Assembly (NCBI GenBank): GCA_020026055.1
Contig: JAHHRA010000006.1
Location: 1-64,000 of the forward strand
DNA from: Actinobacillus sp.
GTDB taxonomy: Bacteria; Pseudomonadota; Gammaproteobacteria; Enterobacterales; Pasteurellaceae
Direction: 5' to 3'
Length of the DNA stretch: 64,000 nucleotides
The translations under genes were made by a program, and so were the position numbers. Below are positions 36,774 through 47,261 of this stretch, piece by piece (position 1 is the first letter of the stretch; every line of letters starts with the position of its first letter). The notes under the pieces are model-generated. The model did no database searches and was not told the DNA's origin. It saw nothing but the letters and a program-made list of their open reading frames with translations.

Positions 36774-38960
36774 ATGGCGTTAGTTCGAGTGGCATTGCCC
36801 GTTCCATTATTTTGTGAGTTTGATTATCTTTGCGATGACGATACGGATCTCGTGGTTGGTGCACGAGTTTTTGTCCCGTTTGGCTCGCATAAATTAGTGG
36901 GAGTGGTTGTTAGTTTTCCTGAGTCAACCAATTTAGCCGAAGAACAATTAAAAGCGATTTTAAATCCGTTGGATCATGAAAATTTGTTCCCCGCCCCTTT
37001 ATGGAAATTATTAAAATGGGGGGCAGATTATTATCAATCCCCATGGGGCGAAGTGTTAAACTGTGCCTTGCCTGTCAAATTACGTCAGCCTAATCCTTTA
37101 CCGAACAATGAAAAAACTTTCTGGGTTATCACGTCAGAAGGGGAAACAGCACTTGCGGAAAATAAATTAAAAACTGCACATAAACAGCGAGAAGCCTTGT
37201 TACTTTGCCAAACACAGCCTCAAGAGAAAGGGAATAATGGAGTGGCGAGTGCGATTTGGTCACAATTGTATAAAAAAGGATTTATTCAAGAGAAAATAAT
37301 TCACGAAAATACGCAAACATGGCAAGAAAAGTTAGAAAAATTGCCGATTGTGCAACAAGACAATGTTTTACGATTAAATTCGGAACAGGCTATTGCATTA
37401 GGTTTACTTGAAAAACAATTTACCTTTCAACCGTGGTTACTAGAAGGGGTGACAGGTTCAGGAAAGACTGAAATTTATTTGCAATATATCGCTGATGTAT
37501 TAGCTAAAGGCAAGCAAGTGTTAGTACTCGTGCCAGAGATAGGGCTTACACCACAAACAGTACAACGTTTTAAAGCACGCTTTAATGTGGAAATTGATGT
37601 ATTGCATTCGCATCTTAACGATAGTGAGCGATTGCAAGTTTGGCAACGTGTTCGCACAGAGCAAACAGCAATTCTGATTGGTACGCGTTCAGCATTGTTT
37701 ACGCCATTCAAAGCGTTGGGGGCGATTATTTTAGATGAGGAACATGATCGTTCGTTCAAACAGCAAGAAGGTTGGCATTACCACGGACGAGATTTGGCAG
37801 TGATGTATGCGAAACTTTGGGATATCCCGATTTTGCTTGGCTCCGCTACGCCAAGTTTGGAAACTTTGCATAATGTTGAAAATGGTAAGTATCGCCGTTT
37901 AACTCTAAAAAAACGAGCAGGTAAAGGCACGGCATTGCATCATTTTGTGATCGATATGAAAAAACAACGCATTCGCCAAGGGTTATCAGAGGCGTTGATC
38001 AATAAAATGAACGCTCATTTGCAAGCAGGTAATCAAGTATTGCTTTTCCTCAATCGACGTGGTTTTGCTCCAGTTTTACTGTGTCACGAATGTGGTTGGG
38101 TCGCAAACTGCCAGCATTGTGAAAAACCAATGACTTACCATCAAAAAAAACGAGTGTTGCATTGCCATCACTGTGGTTGTCAAAAACCGATTCCTCGCCA
38201 ATGTGTGGAATGTGGTTCCACTTATTTAGTGCATACAGGCTTAGGTACGGAGCAATTAGAAGAAAATTTAAGGAAAATATTTCCGAATTTTACAGCGACA
38301 CGAATAGATCGTGACAGCGTGGCTCGTAAAGGTGAGTTGGAATCACGATTGAATCTTATTCGACAAGGACAAAGCCAAATTTTGATCGGTACTCAAATGC
38401 TGGCAAAAGGGCATCATTTTCCTAATGTGACACTAGTTGTGATTTTAGATATTGACGGGGCATTATTTTCAGTCGATTTTCGTGCCGAAGAACAGCTCGC
38501 TCAGCTTTACGTACAGGTTGCAGGTAGAGCAGGACGAGCTGAAAAAGTAGGTGAAGTTGTATTACAAACACATTTTGCTGATCATCCTTTGTTGCAAACG
38601 TTGCTTACTAAGGGCTATGCTGATTTTTCGCAAATAGCATTGCAACAACGCCGTGCGATTGGGCTACCGCCTTATATGGCTCAAGCATTGTTCAGTGCTA
38701 AAAGCAAATGTAGCGAAGATCTCGAGCAATTTCTCACTCAAATCGCGATTTATTTTCAACAGCACGCTCCTTTTTTGCAAATTTTTCCACCAATGCCCGC
38801 ACCAATGAGTAAAAAAGCAGGGTTTTATCGTTGGCAATTATTGTTACAGCATCCGCAACGCTTTGTGTTACAACAGGCTTTGAGCCAATTCCCACAAACA
38901 GCATTTATGCATCCGAAAATTCGTTGGAGTTTGGATATTGATCCTCAGGATTTTAGTTAA
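36774..38960 (+). CDS. priA: Primosomal replication protein N' (PriA helicase)
   Basis: 728 residues (Haemophilus about 730). An N-terminal 3'-DNA-end-binding domain, a helicase core with Walker A GVTGSGKTEIYL and ILDEEHDRSFK, and an inserted zinc region with eight cysteines (CHECGWVANCQHC ... CHHCGC ... CVECGS). It recognises stalled forks and D-loops and reloads DnaB via PriB/DnaT. TTAGGAAAA precedes the ATG. Confidence 0.96.
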   Translation: MALVRVALPVPLFCEFDYLCDDDTDLVVGARVFVPFGSHKLVGVVVSFPESTNLAEEQLKAILNPLDHENLFPAPLWKLLKWGADYYQSPWGEVLNCALPVKLRQPNPLPNNEKTFWVITSEGETALAENKLKTAHKQREALLLCQTQPQEKGNNGVASAIWSQLYKKGFIQEKIIHENTQTWQEKLEKLPIVQQDNVLRLNSEQAIALGLLEKQFTFQPWLLEGVTGSGKTEIYLQYIADVLAKGKQVLVLVPEIGLTPQTVQRFKARFNVEIDVLHSHLNDSERLQVWQRVRTEQTAILIGTRSALFTPFKALGAIILDEEHDRSFKQQEGWHYHGRDLAVMYAKLWDIPILLGSATPSLETLHNVENGKYRRLTLKKRAGKGTALHHFVIDMKKQRIRQGLSEALINKMNAHLQAGNQVLLFLNRRGFAPVLLCHECGWVANCQHCEKPMTYHQKKRVLHCHHCGCQKPIPRQCVECGSTYLVHTGLGTEQLEENLRKIFPNFTATRIDRDSVARKGELESRLNLIRQGQSQILIGTQMLAKGHHFPNVTLVVILDIDGALFSVDFRAEEQLAQLYVQVAGRAGRAEKVGEVVLQTHFADHPLLQTLLTKGYADFSQIALQQRRAIGLPPYMAQALFSAKSKCSEDLEQFLTQIAIYFQQHAPFLQIFPPMPAPMSKKAGFYRWQLLLQHPQRFVLQQALSQFPQTAFMHPKIRWSLDIDPQDFS

Positions 38961-39046
38961 TGTTTGAAAAATGTGATATTAGGCTAGCAAGCTAAGAAAA
39001 ATTTGAGTAAACTTAAATGTTTGTAAGATTTGTAGAAGAGTGAAAA

Positions 39047-39715
39047 ATGGCAAAGAAAAGATTCGCCCGTGCGAGGAAAGGAAATAGAAAAAATACAAAT
39101 TCGGTGTTAATTTGGGGAATGATTGTACTTATTATTTCAGCGGTAGGAGCAGGGCTATTTTTTTTAAAGTCGAATTCAAATTACCCTAAAATTAAAAGGG
39201 TGGATGTAAAAAAAGATCTATCTCAGCCACAACTCCCACCACCACCTGAGGAAAGATGGAGTTACATTAAGGCATTAGAAACTCGTACGATAAATACAGA
39301 GTCGAATGCTTTGTCGACAAATGTTCATGCGAATACAACAGTAAAAACACCTAATGTAACAACTCACAAAACTGAATCTCAAAAAGAAAATACTAAACCG
39401 CAAAGTGTGTGGGCAGCACTAGATCAAAATAAAGTTTCTTCTAACGCTAATACTACTACAACGAATCAAACTCAAAACCATACAGCGATAGCACAAAATA
39501 AAGGACAATTTGGTTTGCAATGTGGTGCTTTTGATAAATTAGAACAAGCTGAAGCTCAGCGTGCCAAATTAGCAATGTTAGGGATGACTGCTTATGTCAA
39601 ACGCACTAACAATTGGAATCGTGTTTTTGTTGGTCCTATTGGCAGTCGTGATCAAGCACAAGAAGTGCGAGAGCGTATTCATTCACAAATAGATTGCTTT
39701 GTTATTGGGATGTAG
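39047..39715 (+). CDS. ftsN: Cell division protein FtsN
   Basis: 222 residues: a basic cytoplasmic N-terminus (AKKRFARARKGNRK), one transmembrane helix (about 20-41), a low-complexity Thr/Asn/Gln linker and a C-terminal SPOR domain (FGLQCGAFDKLEQAEAQRAKLAMLGM...VGPIGSRDQAQEVR) that binds denuded septal peptidoglycan. FtsN triggers constriction. Position after priA is the usual one in gammaproteobacteria (cytR, which lies between them in E. coli, is absent). Confidence 0.93.
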   Translation: MAKKRFARARKGNRKNTNSVLIWGMIVLIISAVGAGLFFLKSNSNYPKIKRVDVKKDLSQPQLPPPPEERWSYIKALETRTINTESNALSTNVHANTTVKTPNVTTHKTESQKENTKPQSVWAALDQNKVSSNANTTTTNQTQNHTAIAQNKGQFGLQCGAFDKLEQAEAQRAKLAMLGMTAYVKRTNNWNRVFVGPIGSRDQAQEVRERIHSQIDCFVIGM

Positions 39716-39731
39716 CTTTTAATCACTACTA

Positions 39732-39773
39732 ACGCCATCAAAATCAGAAAAATTTTTCTGATTTTGATGGCGT
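39732..39773. repeat. Perfect palindromic element, after ftsN
   Basis: This is the reference copy: 42 bp with perfect 21-bp arms, beginning ACGCCATCAAAATCAG and continuing with AAAAATTTTT at the centre. It starts 16 bases after the ftsN stop. No T tract follows. Confidence 0.9.
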
Positions 39774-39869
39774 GATTTCTTCTCTTTTTGTTGTTCACAA
39801 TTTTGCACAAAATTTTCTTTTTCTTCCGCGAACATATTTTGACTTACTATGAATAATTTTGGCGATGTA

Positions 39870-39903
39870 AAAATGCGGTCGTAAAATTATTACGCCGCAT
39901 TTT
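39870..39903. terminator. Hairpin with USS-like AAATGCGGT, between ftsN and pepT
   Basis: AAAATGCGG pairs with CCGCATTTT, with an inner CGTAA/TTACG stem. It lies 43 bases after the pepT stop (minus strand) and probably ends that operon. AAATGCGGT differs from the Haemophilus uptake core AAGTGCGGT at one base. Confidence 0.7.
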
Positions 39904-39946
39904 AGGATGAGCAAGTTATATTTTGTAGTACTTGGAAGTCAAAATA

Positions 39947-41164
39947 CTACTCTGTAAACACTAGTGCTTTTGCGACTTGGTAGCTATCTACAAAAGATGG
40001 GATAGGGAGAAATTCAAACGCACTGTGAAAATTATGTGCCCCTGTGAAAAAATTTGGTGTGAATAACCCTTTTACAGATAATGCTGAGCCATCAGTACCG
40101 CCACGCATCGCAATAGTTTTGGCAGGAATTTGCAATGTTGCGAGTGCTTGGTATAACCTTGTTAGTGCACGTTGATCTTCACCCATTGCTTGAGCAATAT
40201 TGCGATAAACATCTGTTATTTCAAGATTAATTTTCGCTTTTGGGTGTTTGATTCTTAAAAAATCGACTAAGCTTTGTAAGTAAAGTTTTCGTTTTGTATA
40301 GTTGCTTAACTCAAAATCTCGAATGGATACACCAACCATTGCTCTATTTTGATTGCCTGTAAGTTCGTTTACCCAAAAGTATCCTTCTTTTCCTTCTGTT
40401 TGTTCAGGTTTACCCATATCATTGAGCATTGATATAAAATCAGCGACGATGAGATTTGGGTTGACTAATACATTTTTTGCACTCATTGGGTGAGCAGTAA
40501 TGCCTTCGACAGTGAATTTAGCACTACCTGCATTAAAAGTTTCAAAAATTACTTCGCCACGTTCACAGCAGTCAATAGTGTAACAAAAATCCACTGGGAA
40601 GAGTGTGAGATCCATTGCTTTTGACCCTCGTAAACCAATTTCTTCATCAGGTACGAAGGCAAGATAAATATCGCCGTGTGCTTGATTTGTATGAGTGAGT
40701 TCTTGTGCAAGAGTCATTAACACAGCGATCGAGGCTTTATCATCTGCACCTAAAACACTAGTTCCATCTGAAAATAAGATATCTTGATGACGATATTTAC
40801 TTAGTTCAGGATGCGTTTGTTCGCTGATGTAAATATTTAGTGTTTTATTTAAACAAAGCGGTTCGCCAATATAATGTAAAAGCTGTGGATGAATATCTGG
40901 ACTTAAGCCAACATCAACTGTATCTAAATGAGCAACAAAACCAATTTTAGGCAAGTTTGCTTTACCAGCAATGCGAACAATTAAAATACTATTATCAAGC
41001 AAAGTAATTTCATGATACCCCATTGCTTTTAGTTCAGAGGCTAAAAGTTGGGCTAATGCCATTTGTCCTTGTGAAGAAGGGAGTTTAGTATTTTTAGCAT
41101 CAGATTGGCTGCTTATGGCGACATAACGCAGAAAATTATCAATTAAAGTTTGTTGAATATTCAT
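39947..41164 (-). CDS. pepT: Peptidase T (tripeptidase)
   Basis: 405-residue M20 metallopeptidase that releases the N-terminal residue of tripeptides. The zinc ligands are in HLDTVD, GADDKAS and FVPDEEIGLRG (catalytic Glu); the C-terminal His is in TGAHNFHSAFEF. Cytoplasmic. Located two bases after the AbgT-type transporter, so co-transcribed and coupled. Confidence 0.95.
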   Translation of the reverse strand: MNIQQTLIDNFLRYVAISSQSDAKNTKLPSSQGQMALAQLLASELKAMGYHEITLLDNSILIVRIAGKANLPKIGFVAHLDTVDVGLSPDIHPQLLHYIGEPLCLNKTLNIYISEQTHPELSKYRHQDILFSDGTSVLGADDKASIAVLMTLAQELTHTNQAHGDIYLAFVPDEEIGLRGSKAMDLTLFPVDFCYTIDCCERGEVIFETFNAGSAKFTVEGITAHPMSAKNVLVNPNLIVADFISMLNDMGKPEQTEGKEGYFWVNELTGNQNRAMVGVSIRDFELSNYTKRKLYLQSLVDFLRIKHPKAKINLEITDVYRNIAQAMGEDQRALTRLYQALATLQIPAKTIAMRGGTDGSALSVKGLFTPNFFTGAHNFHSAFEFLPIPSFVDSYQVAKALVFTE

Positions 41165-41166
41165 TT

Positions 41167-42702
41167 TTAACCTCTAGTGTAGCTGTAACCGCTGTCAAAA
41201 CCAAGTGGGATGTTGAGTCCCCAGAAGACATATAACATCACTGTCAATACGATCAGTAGCCCAATAGTATAAGGCAACATCATTGAAACTAAAGTACCAA
41301 TTCCTGATTGACTACTATAACGTTGCATATAAGAAATAATTAACGGATAGAACGCAAACATTGGTGTACTGACGTTCACTGCACTGTCTGAAATTCTAAA
41401 TGCGGCTTGTGTAAGTTCAGGTGATAATCCTACTGCCATTAGCATTGGCACTAAAACAGGTGCTAAGATCGCCCATTTAGAAGATGCAGAAGTGATGATG
41501 ATATTTAACATTGCAGTTAAGAAAATTACACCGAAGACAGTAACACCACTTGGTAAATTGATCGCTTTCAAAAATTCAGCTCCTGAAATAGCAATTAAAC
41601 TGCCGATATTAGATTTGCTAAAACAGTATAAGAATTGTGCACAGAAAAAACCAAATACGATAAAAGAAACTAAGGATTTAGTGATATTTTCCATTGATTT
41701 AGTGACATCTTTCACCGATTTATAATTGCCACTGACAAAACCGTAAACTAACCCTGGAATAGCGAAAAAAACTAATAATAGCGGTACAATAGTTTGCATC
41801 GCAGGAGATTTTGGGCTAGTGAGTGAACCGTTAGTTGGATCTCGGAATAACGAATTTTCAGGATACATCAATACGACTAACGCGATAGTTAATCCCAATA
41901 AAATAAAGTTTGCCCAATGATAAGCTTTGATTTCGTTAGGGCTTAATTCAGCAGTATTTTCTTCTTGCACGACATCAATAGGGAGTGACTTGTGTAAGCG
42001 CGGTTCAACGATCTTATCTGTTATATACCAACAACAAGCAATAACTGCAAAAGTTGAGCCAAAAGAGAAAAAGAAATTGCAAAGTACATTAACGACATAA
42101 TGAGGGTCGAGAACTCTTGCCCCTGTTTGAGTGAAGCCTGCTAAGATAGGGTCAATAATAGAAGGTGTGTAAGACGCAGCAAAGCCACCAGATAACCCTG
42201 CAAAACCTGCAGCGATCCCAGCTAAAGGATGTTTGCCGACTTTATAGAAGAGATAGGCAGAAACAGGCATTAAGATCACATAAGCCGAATCTGAAGCTAC
42301 ATGAGCTAAAACTCCGATAAAAATCACAGACGGAGTGATCAATCGAGGGTGAATGGCAGAAAGTAATTTACGTAGAACAGTAGCGATATAACCCGAACCT
42401 TCAGCAATCCCAATCCCTAACGTAGCAACGATCGTAATCCCCAACGGCGGGAAATTCACAAAATTTTTCACCATTGAACTAAATAATGCCATCATTTCAC
42501 TTGCATTAAAAAGATCAATAACTTCAATACGTTGCTTAGATAAAGGGTGAATATAATCAAAAGTAAAATGTGAAAGTAACCAAGATAAGATGATGCAAAT
42601 GAGAGTTGCCATAAAAAACAACATAGTAATATCAGGAATTTTATTACCAATAATTTCGACTTTATCTAACCAATTTCTTTGATGCAGTGTTTTTTTGTCC
42701 AT
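41167..42702 (-). CDS. AbgT-family transporter
   Basis: 511 residues with about 11-13 membrane segments. Family motifs: GIAEGSGYIATVLRKLL, LAHVASDSAYVILMPVSA, FAGLSGGFAASYTPS and ITSASSKWAILAPVLVPM. E. coli AbgT takes up p-aminobenzoyl-glutamate; MtrF-type members export drugs. Here the partner is pepT rather than abgAB hydrolases, so a peptide or aminoacyl conjugate could be the substrate (inference). GGAG lies about nine bases before the ATG (minus strand). Confidence 0.9.
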   Translation of the reverse strand: MDKKTLHQRNWLDKVEIIGNKIPDITMLFFMATLICIILSWLLSHFTFDYIHPLSKQRIEVIDLFNASEMMALFSSMVKNFVNFPPLGITIVATLGIGIAEGSGYIATVLRKLLSAIHPRLITPSVIFIGVLAHVASDSAYVILMPVSAYLFYKVGKHPLAGIAAGFAGLSGGFAASYTPSIIDPILAGFTQTGARVLDPHYVVNVLCNFFFSFGSTFAVIACCWYITDKIVEPRLHKSLPIDVVQEENTAELSPNEIKAYHWANFILLGLTIALVVLMYPENSLFRDPTNGSLTSPKSPAMQTIVPLLLVFFAIPGLVYGFVSGNYKSVKDVTKSMENITKSLVSFIVFGFFCAQFLYCFSKSNIGSLIAISGAEFLKAINLPSGVTVFGVIFLTAMLNIIITSASSKWAILAPVLVPMLMAVGLSPELTQAAFRISDSAVNVSTPMFAFYPLIISYMQRYSSQSGIGTLVSMMLPYTIGLLIVLTVMLYVFWGLNIPLGFDSGYSYTRG

Positions 42703-43086
42703 AAAAAGGATTCTCCTAAATTAGATCAATGAAAAATGGGACGATTGTAGCCTGAATAAAATTCTTCTGTAAAGAAGGAACATAATGCTTATTTTTTATT
42801 GCAACGTAGAATGTGAGATAAATACAGAATTTTCTTGCAAAATAGTGAATATTTGAATTTCTTAGGAAATTTTATCCATAGATTGACGACATAACTATAA
42901 AATTGAGTATCAGATAGTGACATAAATTGCAAACAAAACGCTTTAGTATTTCGTGAGTTATCTGCTTTCTTTGAAAATTAAGAAAAAAACACTGAATATC
43001 GGGACGTAAACACTAACATTTAAGCGAATTTAGACAACAAAAATGCGGTAGTAAGTTTTTTACACCGCATTTGGGATTGACAGGAA
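42703..43086. other. Gene-free interval between hldD and the AbgT gene
   Basis: 384 A/T-rich bases. It holds the leader of the AbgT-pepT operon, a CRP-like half site (AATGTGAGATAAATACAGAA near 42810-42830, weak), a decayed right arm of the palindromic element (CTGAATATCGGGACGTAAAC, about 42992-43011) and the hldD terminator. No ORF seen. Confidence 0.4.
43041..43072 (-). terminator. hldD terminator hairpin with USS-like AAATGCGGT
   Basis: AAATGCGGT (43041-43049) pairs with ACCGCATTT (43064-43072), with an inner GTAA/TTAC stem. Same design as the hairpin at 39870. It starts 14 bases after the hldD stop. Confidence 0.75.
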
Positions 43087-44010
43087 TTATTTGTTTAACC
43101 AAGCCATATATTCAGTTACACCTGTTTTTACGTCCCTGAATATTTTGTCATAACCTACGCAACGAAGTTTTTCCATATTAGCTTGTGTATATTTTTGGTA
43201 GCGACTTTTTAAGTGATCAGGGAAAGGAATAGTCTCGATTTTTCCCTTGCCGTGGAATGCAATAACAGCGTCTGCTACTTCTTTGAAACTTTGAGCTTTA
43301 CCTGTGCCGAGATTGTAAATACCAGAAATGCTGTGTTGCCAGCACCAAATATTCACGTCTGCGACATCGTCAACATAAATAAAATCACGCAAGAAGTGCT
43401 CACTACCTGCGAATAATTTTGGATTTTCACCGTTTAAAATTTGTGTATTTAAATGGAAGGCTACGCTTGCCATCGAACCTTTATGTTGTTCGCGAGGACC
43501 ATACACATTGAAATATTTAAAACCACACACAGGGGAATTTATTTGCGGCAAAATGCGACGAACATACTCATCAAATAAAAATTTAGAATAACCATAAATA
43601 TTCAATGGTTTTTCAAATTCTCGACTTTCAATAAATTGAGGTAAGTCACCATAGGTCGCTGCTGAAGAAGCATAATAGAATGGAATTTTACGCTCTAAAC
43701 AGAAATGCAACAATTCTTTGGAATATTCATAATTGTTTTGCATCATAAACTTACCATTCCATTCGGTTGTAGCACTGCAAGCACCTTCGTGGAATACACC
43801 ATCAATCATACCGAAATTATCACCAGCAATAACTGAGGCAATGAAATCGTCTTTGTCCATATAGTCTTCAATGTCTAAATCCACTAAATTCACGAATTTT
43901 GTACCATCAGTTAAATCATCTACAACTAAAATATCTTTGCGATCTATCTTATTTAGCCCACGAATAATATTGCTCCCAATAAAGCCTGCACCACCTGTAA
44001 CAATAATCAT
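43087..44010 (-). CDS. hldD: ADP-L-glycero-D-manno-heptose 6-epimerase
   Basis: 307-residue extended SDR enzyme. NADP-binding [10 protein letters not shown] at the start and the catalytic pair in [14 protein letters not shown] (Tyr/Lys) are intact. It makes ADP-L-glycero-D-manno-heptose for the LPS inner core, downstream of GmhB. AAGGAG precedes the ATG. Monocistronic. Confidence 0.96.
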   Translation of the reverse strand: MIIVTGGAGFIGSNIIRGLNKIDRKDILVVDDLTDGTKFVNLVDLDIEDYMDKDDFIASVIAGDNFGMIDGVFHEGACSATTEWNGKFMMQNNYEYSKELLHFCLERKIPFYYASSAATYGDLPQFIESREFEKPLNIYGYSKFLFDEYVRRILPQINSPVCGFKYFNVYGPREQHKGSMASVAFHLNTQILNGENPKLFAGSEHFLRDFIYVDDVADVNIWCWQHSISGIYNLGTGKAQSFKEVADAVIAFHGKGKIETIPFPDHLKSRYQKYTQANMEKLRCVGYDKIFRDVKTGVTEYMAWLNK

Positions 44011-44356
44011 AAATTACTCCTTATTTCCAGCATTTTAGTTGGCATTATAAAAGATTCATCTAAGAAGAGTTAGTTTTTTATGCAGAGATAACGTTTTTCG
44101 ATTTATTGTTAATAATCAGTTTTACTGAACTTTTAGCAACAAATTGATTTAAATAATCGTCTTTTACACAAAATTTTACTTTCTATTTTATAAATTAAAG
44201 CTTATCAATATTGAGGATAAGGTTAAATATAATGAATATGAGATTTTACTCAAAAGCAACAAAGTTTTGACTGAGAAATTGTTTTTGCATTGAATAAAAG
44301 TAAATCATCGTGAAAGTAGAATAGACGTAATATTAGCATTTAATTTAAGAAGACTA

Positions 44357-44479
44357 ATGTTAATAATGGATCCATTAAAGATTGATATGATTGATGAGAG
44401 ATTAAAAAAGAGGATAAAAAATAGCAGAAAAAATCAACTTCAAAATAAGGTTCTTTATGTTTTAAGTAATAAAATCTAA
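44357..44479 (+). CDS. Possible small protein of 40 residues
   Basis: ATG at 44357 (second ATG at 44366) opens a lysine-rich frame, MLIMDPLKIDMIDERLKKRI continuing to NQLQNKVLYVLSNKI. It lies in a 656-base interval between hldD and mutS that is otherwise empty. AAGAAG upstream is a weak ribosome site. Codon use looks like background A/T-rich DNA. Not recognised; it may be chance or a gene remnant. Confidence 0.2.
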   Translation: MLIMDPLKIDMIDERLKKRIKNSRKNQLQNKVLYVLSNKI

Positions 44480-44666
44480 TGAATTATATTGCATATAATG
44501 AGAGGGTTAAAGAGCTTGTCCAATTTTTGTATTATTAAATGAGCTGATTTTTAAAAATGAGTGATTTTTACTAGCTACGAAGTGTAAACTAAGCAGTTCT
44601 ATTGAAATTTATCATTTTAGTATAGTTATTTTGTATAATACTGCTTTACTCAACCAAGGAACAACA

Positions 44667-47237
44667 ATGACTGCTTGCTCGATATCTAGCCATACGCCAA
44701 TGATGCAACAATATTTACGTTTAAAAGCAGAGAACCCAGAAATTTTGCTTTTTTATCGTATGGGCGATTTTTATGAGCTTTTTTACGATGACGCTAAAAA
44801 AGTAGCAAGTTTATTGGATCTGACATTAACACAGCGAGGCAAATCTGCTGGAGAACCGATTCCGATGGCAGGAGTGCCCTATCATGCAATAGAAAGCTAT
44901 TTAGCCAAATTAGTAAAACTTGGTGAAAGTGTAGCGATCTGTGAACAAGTCGGTGATCCTGCAACGAGTAAAGGACCTGTTGAACGTAAAATTGTGCGTG
45001 TAGTAACGCCAGGGACAATCAGTGATGAAGCTTTGCTTGCTGAACATCAAGATAATTTGATCACTGCTATTTATGAAGAAAAGGGTCAATTTGGCTTGGC
45101 GATGTTAGATATGACATCGGGACGTTTTCAGATTTGCGAAGCTGAAAACAACATTCAATTGGCAGAAGAATTGCAACGTCTTAAACCAGCAGAATTATTG
45201 TATTGTGAAGAATTTACACAAATGGCACTGCTTACTCGTTATCAAGGTTTGCGACGCCGTCCAATCTGGGAGTTTGAATTAAAAACGGCTATTACTTTGC
45301 TAAATCGCCAGTTTGGTACGCAAAATTTAAAAGCTTTTGGCGTTGAAAAAGCAATTTTAGGGCTGTGTGCGGCGGGCTGTTTGTTGCAATATGCACGAGA
45401 TACACAATGCGGAAATCTTCCGCACATTCAAAGTATCAGTTTATTAGATCGTTCTCACTTTATTCAACTTGATACTGCAACTCGTGCGAATTTAGAACTT
45501 ACTCAAAATTTAAGTGGTGGTGTTGCACATTCTCTTGCTTCAGTATTGGATAAAACGGCTACTCCCATGGGAAGTCGTATGCTTAAACGCTGGTTACATC
45601 AGCCGAGTCGTCATCGTCAAACATTATTGCAACGACAAGACATTATCGCCACGATTATTGAAAAAGATCTTTATGTGATTCTAGCACCGTTATTACGTCA
45701 ATTGAGTGATATGGAACGTATTTTGACACGCATTGCATTACGTTCTGCTCGTCCGCGTGATTTTACTCGTTTGCGAACAGCTTTAGCCCAGTTGCCTATT
45801 ATTCGGAAAAATTTAGCTAATTTACCGCCGTTTGCACAACTATTATCACAGCTGGGTGATTTTGACGATATTTATACTTTATTAGAAAAAGCATTATTAG
45901 AGAATCCTGCTTTACTGATCCGTGATGGTGGTGTGATTGCAGAAGGATATAATGCTGAACTAGATGAATGGCGGAATCTTACTCAAGGAGCAACAGATTT
46001 TCTTGAAGAGCTAGAACGCAAAGAACGAGAAGTAACAGGGATTGAAACACTGAAAATTGGATTTAATGCAGTACACGGTTATTACATTCAAATTAGCCAA
46101 GGGCAAGCACATAAAGCACCGATTCATTATGTACGTCGTCAAACTTTAAAAAATGCAGAACGTTACATTATTCCAGAATTAAAGGTGTATGAAGATAAAG
46201 TTTTGAAAGCTAAAGGAGCTGCCTTAGCCCTAGAAAAACAGCTTTACGAAGAAATTTTTGATGTGATTTGCCCGCGTATCTCCATCTTACAACAAACTGC
46301 CGAAGCTTTGGCGAGATTAGATGTACTAAATAATTTAGCTGAACGAGCACAGAGTCTTAACTATGTGCGTCCAATTTTTTGTGAAGGAAAAATTGTTTGC
46401 ATTGAAAATGGGCGTCATCCCGTAGTTGAACAAGTTTTAGATAAACCTTTTATTGCTAACTCTGTAACACTTTCTCACGATCATCATTTATTAGTGATCA
46501 CGGGACCCAATATGGGAGGGAAAAGCACTTATATGCGCCAAACTGCACTTATTGCATTAATGGCACATATAGGTAGTTTTGTGCCAGCAACTTCTGCAAA
46601 AATTGGTGAACTTGATCGAATATTCACTCGAATTGGAGCTGCAGATGATCTTGCTTCAGGACAATCTACTTTTATGGTAGAAATGAGTGAAATGGCGACA
46701 ATTCTGCACCAAGCAACCTCTAAAAGCTTAGTTTTAATTGATGAAATCGGACGTGGTACTTCAACTTATGATGGGCTGGCACTGGCTTGGGCTTGTGCGA
46801 ATCATTTAGCAAAAACTAAAGCTTTGACATTATTTGCAACACATTATTTTGAGTTAACTAGCTTGCCTGAACAATTACAAGGCGTAGAAAACATACATTT
46901 TGAAGCGATTGAACACGGCAATAGCATTGCTTTTTTGCACCAAGTTAAAAAAGGTGCCGCCAGTAAAAGTTATGGCTTAGCAGTAGCAGCTTTAGCAGGT
47001 GTACCGTCAAATGTTATCAAAATGGCACAACAAAAATTACATCAATTAGAAAATCAAAATATAGCTTCAATTGATTTAAACCAACCTTTCACGCAAGGGG
47101 AGCTCGGATTAATGTCGGAAAATGATGGAAAACTCGCTCTATGGGAAGCATTAGAAAAACTTGATCCCGATGAGCTTTCCCCCAAACAAGCACTTACTTA
47201 TTTATACCAATTAAAAAAATTACAAGAACAAGCTTAA
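44667..47237 (+). CDS. mutS: DNA mismatch repair protein MutS
   Basis: 856 residues from ATG 44667, which has AAGGAA upstream; the frame extends to a TTG at 44631 but that covers TATAAT (44634-44639), a likely promoter -10. The mismatch-binding Phe-X-Glu (GDFYELF, Phe35, Glu37), the connector and clamp domains, Walker [14 protein letters not shown] and Walker [18 protein letters not shown] are all intact. It recognises mismatches and recruits MutL. Confidence 0.97.
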   Translation: MTACSISSHTPMMQQYLRLKAENPEILLFYRMGDFYELFYDDAKKVASLLDLTLTQRGKSAGEPIPMAGVPYHAIESYLAKLVKLGESVAICEQVGDPATSKGPVERKIVRVVTPGTISDEALLAEHQDNLITAIYEEKGQFGLAMLDMTSGRFQICEAENNIQLAEELQRLKPAELLYCEEFTQMALLTRYQGLRRRPIWEFELKTAITLLNRQFGTQNLKAFGVEKAILGLCAAGCLLQYARDTQCGNLPHIQSISLLDRSHFIQLDTATRANLELTQNLSGGVAHSLASVLDKTATPMGSRMLKRWLHQPSRHRQTLLQRQDIIATIIEKDLYVILAPLLRQLSDMERILTRIALRSARPRDFTRLRTALAQLPIIRKNLANLPPFAQLLSQLGDFDDIYTLLEKALLENPALLIRDGGVIAEGYNAELDEWRNLTQGATDFLEELERKEREVTGIETLKIGFNAVHGYYIQISQGQAHKAPIHYVRRQTLKNAERYIIPELKVYEDKVLKAKGAALALEKQLYEEIFDVICPRISILQQTAEALARLDVLNNLAERAQSLNYVRPIFCEGKIVCIENGRHPVVEQVLDKPFIANSVTLSHDHHLLVITGPNMGGKSTYMRQTALIALMAHIGSFVPATSAKIGELDRIFTRIGAADDLASGQSTFMVEMSEMATILHQATSKSLVLIDEIGRGTSTYDGLALAWACANHLAKTKALTLFATHYFELTSLPEQLQGVENIHFEAIEHGNSIAFLHQVKKGAASKSYGLAVAALAGVPSNVIKMAQQKLHQLENQNIASIDLNQPFTQGELGLMSENDGKLALWEALEKLDPDELSPKQALTYLYQLKKLQEQA

Positions 47238-47261
47238 TAAACAGTTTCAAACGGAGAAAAA

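Noticed and set aside
42805..42835. CRP site before the AbgT-pepT operon
   Set aside because: Only the TGTGA half matches; the second half-site is too degenerate.
44631..44666. Upstream TTG start for mutS adding 12 residues
   Set aside because: The segment contains TATAAT, a likely promoter -10, and the downstream ATG has a proper ribosome site.
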